46,264 bases of DNA, taken from CAZGWJ01 sp964529445 (lineage in GTDB: Bacteria > Oederibacteriota > Muellerivitia > Muellerivitales > Muellerivitaceae). A program made the translations under genes and the position numbers. Location: contig CAZGWJ010000010.1 of NCBI GenBank assembly GCA_964529445.1, positions 1-46,264 of the forward strand. Direction: 5' to 3'. Under the pieces are notes generated by a model. That model made no database searches. It saw nothing but the letters and a program-made list of their open reading frames with translations, and was not told the DNA's origin. Position 1 is the stretch's first letter, and the number at the start of each line of letters is the position of its first letter. Positions 41,666 to 46,264 of this stretch are shown in pieces.

Positions 41666-42739
41666 TTAATCCACTAAGTTGTAGAACGTATCGCGCTGGC
41701 GGGGTTCGTATCCCGCCTCGCGGATCAGCCCCTTCATCTCGTCCAGGGTCATGTCATGATGGCGACCCGTGGCGGCCACCACGTTCTCCTCCAGCATGAC
41801 GCTCCCGAAGTCGTTGGCCCCGAACTTCAACCCCAACTGACCCACTTCCTTCCCGGGGGTCAGCCAGGAGGCCTGCAGGTTCGGCAGGACCCGGTCCAAT
41901 ATGATACGGCAGAGCGCCAGCGTTTTCAGGTATTCCTGTCCCCGCGCGGGGCGGGCCCCCAGCGTCTCGTTGCCCGGCTGGTACAGCCAGGGGATGAAAC
42001 CCAAAAAGCCCCCGGTCTCCTCCTGCAATTCACGGACGCGAAAGACGTGCTCGATGCGATCCTCGACGCTCTCCACGTGGCCGAACATCATGGTGGCGGT
42101 CGTCCTCATGCCCAATTCGTGGGCCGTCTGCATGATGTAGAGCCACTCCTCGCTGCTGGCCTTGGCGGGAGCCACCTTGTTCCTCACCTTGTCCACGAGG
42201 ATCTCGGCGCCGCCTCCGGGCATGGAGTCCATGCCCGCTTCCCGGAATCGGGAGAGGAGCTCCGGCGGCTCCATGGAGAACAGGTCCGACAGATGGACGA
42301 CCTCGGGCGGCGAGAACGCGTGGAGGGTGATCGCCGGGTGGGCCCGCTTCACGGAGGAAAGCATGGAGAGGTACCAATCGAGGGACAGGTCCGGATGGTG
42401 CCCGCCCTGCAGGAGGACCTGGGTAGCGCCCTTTTCCACGGCCTCGGTCACCTTCCCGACGATGGCGGAAATCTCCTCCACGTAGGCTTCCTCGTGACCG
42501 GGGGGCCGGTGGAATGCGCAGAACTTGCAACGCGTGATGCAGATGTTGGTGTAATTGATGTTCCGGTCGATGAGGTAGGTGACCACCCGGTCGCCCTTCG
42601 AGCGCGTCTTGAGTTCGTCGGCCAGGATGCCCAACTCGGTCAGCGAAGACCGGTGGTAAAGGGTCGACGCCTCCTCACGGTTGACGGAATGGCCGTTCAG
42701 GACCTTCTCGCGCAAGAACGATGCTTCGAGCGCCTTCAT
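41666..42739 (-). CDS. mqnC: Cyclic dehypoxanthinyl futalosine synthase MqnC
   Basis: A radical SAM enzyme that closes the ring of dehypoxanthine futalosine in the futalosine menaquinone route. It has 357 residues with the cluster cysteines C67-x3-C71-x2-C74 in NICITRCKFCAFHRP. GGHHPDLSLDWY, MDSMPGGGAEIL and MMFGHVESVEDRIEH are typical of this family. ATG at 42739 overlaps the mqnA stop (ATGA). Confidence 0.95.
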   Translation of the reverse strand: MKALEASFLREKVLNGHSVNREEASTLYHRSSLTELGILADELKTRSKGDRVVTYLIDRNINYTNICITRCKFCAFHRPPGHEEAYVEEISAIVGKVTEAVEKGATQVLLQGGHHPDLSLDWYLSMLSSVKRAHPAITLHAFSPPEVVHLSDLFSMEPPELLSRFREAGMDSMPGGGAEILVDKVRNKVAPAKASSEEWLYIMQTAHELGMRTTATMMFGHVESVEDRIEHVFRVRELQEETGGFLGFIPWLYQPGNETLGARPARGQEYLKTLALCRIILDRVLPNLQASWLTPGKEVGQLGLKFGANDFGSVMLEENVVAATGRHHDMTLDEMKGLIREAGYEPRQRDTFYNLVD

Positions 42740-43482
42740 AGCAGGCCCTCCTGCCGCAGGAGTTTCTCGAAGAGCCGGATGGCCTTGCGCTCCGCCGAGC
42801 CCACATGGAACGAAAGGTTCTCCTTCAGATAACTCGTGCAGGTGGCGACATCGCACCCGACAGGGGCATAGGTTTTCGCCACCCGTTTCGGGTCCTTCAT
42901 GCCGTCTCGAACGGCTTTCTTGAGCATGGCTGACGCGCCCCGGGGATTCCGGCCGCGACGGACCATCCAGGGCGCGAACACGAAGGGCAGGCCGGTCATG
43001 ACCTTCCAGAGGGTTCCCAAGTCGTGCACGGCGCACCCCCGGGCAACCGCTTTCAGGGCCACATCCCCGATCTGAAGAAGCGCCTCTCCGGGCTTCAGGG
43101 AACGGGGGGAGAACCGGTCGGTGTCCACGCAGACCGTTTGAACCCTTCTCACGCCGAAAAGGCGTTTCAACAGAAGTTGGGCCAGGAGCACGGAGGTCCC
43201 GGACCTCGAATCGGCCCGAAGAAGGACCCGGTCGCCGATGCCGCCGCGCACGAGGAGCCGGACCGATCGAACCGCCCCCTTACAGCAGATGGCCGGAGCG
43301 TCCAGCATCCGAAGGCGTCGGTCCCGGAACATCTCCACCACCGGGACGAGGGCCACGTCCAACTTCCCTGCGAGAAGGGCCTTGGCCATCTGGCTGGGCG
43401 GCAGGGGGAATACCTCGTGCTCCCTCTCCAGACCCCAGACCAGGGGCCGCGCGTTCAGGAAAGGCGTGCAGCCGATCCTCAT
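42736..43482 (-). CDS. mqnA: Chorismate dehydratase MqnA
   Basis: First step of the futalosine menaquinone pathway: it makes 3-[(1-carboxyvinyl)oxy]benzoate from chorismate. It has 248 residues, with MRIGCTPFLNARPLVWGLE, LLAGKLDVALVPVVEMFRD and GLPFVFAPWMVRR as family blocks of a periplasmic-binding-protein-like fold. ATG at 43482 overlaps the mqnE stop (ATGA), and its own stop overlaps mqnC. Translation of mqnE-mqnA-mqnC is therefore coupled throughout. Confidence 0.94.
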   Translation of the reverse strand: MRIGCTPFLNARPLVWGLEREHEVFPLPPSQMAKALLAGKLDVALVPVVEMFRDRRLRMLDAPAICCKGAVRSVRLLVRGGIGDRVLLRADSRSGTSVLLAQLLLKRLFGVRRVQTVCVDTDRFSPRSLKPGEALLQIGDVALKAVARGCAVHDLGTLWKVMTGLPFVFAPWMVRRGRNPRGASAMLKKAVRDGMKDPKRVAKTYAPVGCDVATCTSYLKENLSFHVGSAERKAIRLFEKLLRQEGLL

Positions 43483-44585
43483 GCCCGGGCCCCCTTGCGC
43501 TCGCGGTACCAGGGGTCCCGTTCGACCGGGTCCCGGCCCGCCTCGATGATCAGCCCCTCCAGCTCGGCGGCGGAGAGGGACCCCGGAGTGCCGACCCCGG
43601 TGAGCCGGTAGATGCTCTCCCCCATCACGGTCCCGTCGATGTCGTCCACGCCCCAGGAAAGGGCCACCTGGGCCAGCGAAACCCCCAGCATCACCCAATA
43701 GGCCTTGAGGTGAGGGAAATTGTCGAGGTAGAGGCGGGACACCGCGTAGTTCTTGAGATGTTCCATGCCGCCCCGGATGCTGCGCGGGGGCATGTCCTCG
43801 CGGTCCTGGTGATAGGCCAGGGGTACGAAGGCCTGGAATCCCTTCGTCTCGTCCTGCCACTCCCGGAGGCGCCTCATGTGGTCCACCCGGTCCGCGTAGG
43901 ACTCGACGTGCCCATACAGCATGGTGGCGTTGGTCGACAGACCCATCCGGTGGGCCGCCCGGTGGACGGCGCCCCATTCCTCGGCCGTGGCCTTCCCGGC
44001 GCAAAGACGCCCGCGTACGCCCGGGTCGAAGATCTCCGCGCCTCCCCCGGGGAGGGACCCGAGTCCCGCGTCCTTCAAGCGCGCGAGGACCTTTTCGTGG
44101 GGAAGACCGGAGAGCTTGGAGAAATGATGGATCTCGACCGCCGTGAAGCACTTCAGGTGCAAGTCGGGCAACTCGCTCTTCAGGGCCTTCAACATCCCCT
44201 CGTACCATTCCAAGGGGTGGGTGGGATGGAGTCCCCCGACGATGTGGACCTCCGTGGCGCCCTGGGCGCGGGCCTCGCGGGCCTTCCCCACGATCTCCTC
44301 GTGGCTCAGGTCGAAAGCGCCTTCCTGGCCTTCCTTGCGGGCATATACGCAGAACGAACAACCCGTCCGGCATATGTTGGAGTAATCGATGTGGCGATTG
44401 CGATTGTAGAAGACCTTGTCGCCGTGGCGCTGGCGTTTGGCGTGGTCGGCCAGGAGGGCCAGGGCATGAAGATCCTGGGTCCCATAGAGGGACAAGGCGT
44501 CCTCTTCGCTCAGGCGCGTACCCTTGGCCACTTTGCGCGCGATGTCCCGCAGGGGAGACTTGTCGAGATAGGCGTTCAGGTCCAC
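43479..44585 (-). CDS. mqnE: Aminofutalosine synthase MqnE
   Basis: Radical SAM enzyme joining the MqnA product to the 5'-deoxyadenosyl group, forming aminofutalosine. It has 368 residues from GTG at 44585, with C72-x3-C76-x2-C79 (NICRTGCSFCVYARKEGQ). GGLHPTHPLEWYEGML and LPGGGAEIFDPGVR are family motifs. The start overlaps the ubiA stop by ten bases and follows a GGTGGGGGTC purine run. The product needs a deaminase to become futalosine, which fits the amidohydrolase at 35419-36705. Confidence 0.95.
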   Translation of the reverse strand: MDLNAYLDKSPLRDIARKVAKGTRLSEEDALSLYGTQDLHALALLADHAKRQRHGDKVFYNRNRHIDYSNICRTGCSFCVYARKEGQEGAFDLSHEEIVGKAREARAQGATEVHIVGGLHPTHPLEWYEGMLKALKSELPDLHLKCFTAVEIHHFSKLSGLPHEKVLARLKDAGLGSLPGGGAEIFDPGVRGRLCAGKATAEEWGAVHRAAHRMGLSTNATMLYGHVESYADRVDHMRRLREWQDETKGFQAFVPLAYHQDREDMPPRSIRGGMEHLKNYAVSRLYLDNFPHLKAYWVMLGVSLAQVALSWGVDDIDGTVMGESIYRLTGVGTPGSLSAAELEGLIIEAGRDPVERDPWYRERKGARA

Positions 44586-45445
44586 AGGGCGACCCCCACC
44601 ACGAGGAGGTAGAGCACCGCGACCCATCCGTTCCATTTGAAGAGTCCCCCGCTCACGCGAAAGGCTCCGGGTGCCGCGAGACGCTCCAAACGGTAGAGGC
44701 CCCGATGCTGGGCGGCGAGAATGGCCCCCAAGATGGCCACGCCGATGAAGTAAAGACCGCTCAGGCCCGCGTGGGCCCCGAACCCGGCAAGAAAGCCGAT
44801 CATAAGGAAGTGGAAGATCCGGGAAGCCATCAGGCTGTTCTTCAATCCCCAGCGGGTCACCCAGGATTGGAGGTGTTCCCTGCGGTCGAACTCCTCGTCC
44901 CAGGTGGCGTAGAGGATGTCAAAACCCGCGAGGAAGCAGACGACGGCACCCAGAAGCCAGAACGGGAGGGCGGCCAGTTCCCCCGTCGCGGCGACCCAGG
45001 CCCCCACCGGCGCGATCCCGAGGGCGAGTCCAAGGAACAGGTGGGAGGCCCAGGTGAATCGCTTGGTATGGGAGTAGAAGAAGAGGACGAACAGCGCCAC
45101 CGGAGAGAGCCGATGGGCGAGGGGGTTGATGAAGGAGCAGACCCCGATGAAGGCGATCGCGCAGAGGACCGTGATCGCAAGGGCCTCCCAACGACGGACC
45201 TTCCCCGTCTGGATGGGCCGGTCCTGGGTGCGTGGGTTGCGGGCGTCGAGGAGGGCGTCGAGGAACCGGTTGTAGGCCATGGCCGCCGTGCGGGCCAGCA
45301 CCATGGCCGCCACCACGAGCGCGAGGAGGCGCAGGGAGGGCCGGCCCTCGGTGGCCACCAGCAGGGAGGCCAGGGCGAAGGGCAGGGCGAAAACCGAGTG
45401 GGGCAAAACCACCAACTCGGAATAGGCTTGAAGCTTACGGAACAA
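44576..45445 (-). CDS. mqnP: UbiA-family prenyltransferase, probably of the menaquinone (MqnP) type
   Basis: Attaches the isoprenoid chain to the aromatic ring inside the membrane. It has 289 residues and about eight hydrophobic helices. Aspartate motifs are present: YNRFLDALLDARNPRT near residue 60-75 and DILYATWDEEFDR near 180, both required for binding prenyl diphosphate. The NRxxDxxxDxxNPRT form is common in futalosine-pathway bacteria. The start is taken as TTG at 45445, with GAAGGAAG eight bases upstream; a GTG six or five codons earlier is possible. The apparent further open frame upstream is repeat J and is not expected to be translated. Confidence 0.88.
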   Translation of the reverse strand: MFRKLQAYSELVVLPHSVFALPFALASLLVATEGRPSLRLLALVVAAMVLARTAAMAYNRFLDALLDARNPRTQDRPIQTGKVRRWEALAITVLCAIAFIGVCSFINPLAHRLSPVALFVLFFYSHTKRFTWASHLFLGLALGIAPVGAWVAATGELAALPFWLLGAVVCFLAGFDILYATWDEEFDRREHLQSWVTRWGLKNSLMASRIFHFLMIGFLAGFGAHAGLSGLYFIGVAILGAILAAQHRGLYRLERLAAPGAFRVSGGLFKWNGWVAVLYLLVVGVALWT

Positions 45446-45456
45446 GGCGACTTCCT

Positions 45457-45543
45457 TCACCACCAAGGCACGAAGGCACCAAGATGGCTTTGGGTAATTA
45501 CTGTATCCCTTCAACCCTTTGAGTCTTGGTGACTTGGTGGCGA
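45457..45543. repeat. Intergenic inverted-arm repeat J (CCAAGG type)
   Basis: Left arm 45457-45487 (TCACCACCAAGGCACGAAGG onward) and right arm 45521-45543 (GAGTCTTGGTGACTTGGTGG) are near reverse complements. The right arm lies inside the end of the ubiX frame, so the last 15 or so UbiX residues are repeat-encoded. Confidence 0.68.
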
Positions 45544-46097
45544 TCCGTCTCGCCTTGCCTCCATCGGCTCGAAATCTCGGAGGCGATGCCGGCGTGGTCG
45601 TAGACCCTCGCCACTACCGTGTCCGCCACTTCCTCAACGCTCTTCGGGTTGCCGTAGAACGAGGGGTTGGCCGGGAGCACCACGGCCCCCGCCAGGGTCA
45701 GGAGTTCCATATTTTTCACCTGGATGAGGGAGAGGGGGGTCTCGCGGGGTACGAGGATGAGCTTGCGGCGCTCCTTCATCTGCACTTCCCCGGCGCGGGT
45801 GATGAGGTTGTCCGCGATGCCGTGGGCCAGCTTGCCCATGGTAGCCGCCGAGCAGGGCATCACGATCATGGCTTCGAAGTGGTTGGAACCGCTGGCCATG
45901 GGGGCGGTCAGGTCGTTCACGTCCCACTCATGGACCGCAGGAGGCAGGTTCAGTCCGCCTTCCTGGGCGGCCACCAACCGGGCCGCATCGGACACGATGA
46001 CGTGGACCTCCCAGTCGTCATGGGGAAGGTGCCGTAGGAACTGCCGGGCATAGATGGTCCCCGAAGCACCCGTTACCGCCAGGATGATTTTCTTCAT
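45498..46097 (-). CDS. ubiX: UbiX-like flavin prenyltransferase
   Basis: Makes prenylated FMN for a UbiD-type decarboxylase; in futalosine bacteria the corresponding partner genes take part in the menaquinone pathway. From ATG at 46097 it has 199 residues: KKIILAVTGASGTIYARQFL, MIVMPCSAATMGKLAHGIADNLITRA, RKLILVPRETPLSLIQVKN and ANPSFYGNPKSVEEV are diagnostic. Normal proteins end soon after VARVYDH. The tail SRWRQGETDRHQVTKTQ is read from repeat J and is probably not functional. The start at ATG is preferred over a TTG four codons earlier. The ribosome binding site is weak. Confidence 0.93.
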   Translation of the reverse strand: MKKIILAVTGASGTIYARQFLRHLPHDDWEVHVIVSDAARLVAAQEGGLNLPPAVHEWDVNDLTAPMASGSNHFEAMIVMPCSAATMGKLAHGIADNLITRAGEVQMKERRKLILVPRETPLSLIQVKNMELLTLAGAVVLPANPSFYGNPKSVEEVADTVVARVYDHAGIASEISSRWRQGETDRHQVTKTQRVEGIQ

Positions 46098-46132
46098 GGT
46101 GTTATCCAAATCCCTTTGCGGTCCATCGAGCT

Positions 46133-46166
46133 TTCTTCGAGCCTTCGTGTCTTCGTGGCGAAATCC
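46133..46166. repeat. Single-arm repeat K (ACGAAG type)
   Basis: CGAGCCTTCGTGTCTTCGTG onward, in the menG-ubiX gap. Positions 46133-46165 are identical over 33 bases to 24437-24469 in the gatC-gatA gap. Confidence 0.65.
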
Positions 46167-46264
46167 TTAACGTCTCTCACCTACAAGAGCCGTCGCGATC
46201 CCGAACATGAACGACTTCATCCTCACGTCCTTGAACCCCGCCTCTTCCATGAGTCTGATAGCTT
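46167..46264 (-). CDS. menG: MenG/UbiE methyltransferase (partial, N-terminus outside window)
   Basis: Only the last 32 residues are in the window. On the minus strand they read LMEEAGFKDVRMKSFMFGIA and end TALVGERR, then TAA. This matches the C-terminal end of the MenG/UbiE family, which methylates demethylmenaquinone or the ubiquinone precursor in the last step. It completes a menaquinone neighbourhood with the genes that follow. Short fragment, so the call is moderate. Confidence 0.75.
   Translation of the reverse strand, partial: AIRLMEEAGFKDVRMKSFMFGIATALVGERR

Overview
The window is GC-rich bacterial chromosome, densely packed with genes, most of them on the minus strand. It comes from a bacterium with peptidoglycan of the meso-diaminopimelate type (MurE has the DNPR motif), a lipoprotein with a lipobox, menaquinone made by the futalosine route, and GatCAB-dependent tRNA amidation. 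A Gram-negative-type envelope and an anaerobic or respiratory lifestyle fit, but I cannot place the phylum from sequence alone.

Region 1 (1-11414, minus strand) is a division and cell wall (dcw) cluster. In transcription order it is mraZ, a 67-residue ORF of unknown function, a STAS-domain gene, rsmH, an ftsL-like gene, ftsI with PASTA domains, murE, murF, mraY, murD and ftsW, which is cut by the window edge. A good sigma70-type promoter followed by four AAGTG[G/T] repeats sits upstream of mraZ and looks like a self-regulated promoter.

Region 2 (11415-28336) is accessory or mixed. It holds a 57-residue membrane protein; a coupled unit of a PPC-like lipoprotein and two large GT39/GT-C-like membrane proteins, one with a PA14-like tail; a gamma carbonic anhydrase; a DUF4405 protein next to a 215-bp MITE-like element; glpK overlapping a CDF transporter; gatC-gatA-gatB with a PilZ gene; and a tandem pair of paralogous polytopic membrane proteins.

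Region 3 (28457-35400) carries a PcrA/UvrD helicase with a duplicated 5' end, a second PilZ gene, a secreted protein of uncertain function, a LOG-family gene and rplM-rpsI with a near-consensus promoter.

Region 4 (35419-46264) is the most interesting. It is an eleven-gene, plus one partial, minus-strand array for menaquinone and linked metabolism: menG (partial), ubiX, ubiA, mqnE, mqnA, mqnC, queF, an aminopropyltransferase-like gene, a split transketolase (N half then C half), a RuBisCO-like protein, and an amidohydrolase that fits aminodeoxyfutalosine deaminase. The RuBisCO-like protein and deaminase are two bases apart, which suggests shared expression and possibly a linked pathway.

Across the whole window, gaps between genes repeatedly hold pairs of inverted arms built from short degenerate units (CGCAGAG, ACGAAG, GCGAAG, CCAAGG and A/T-rich or CCACCAG versions). 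At least eleven gaps have them. No ordinary feature explains them, and they are the most pervasive unexplained structure here. I saw no rRNA, tRNA, CRISPR array or intact transposase gene.
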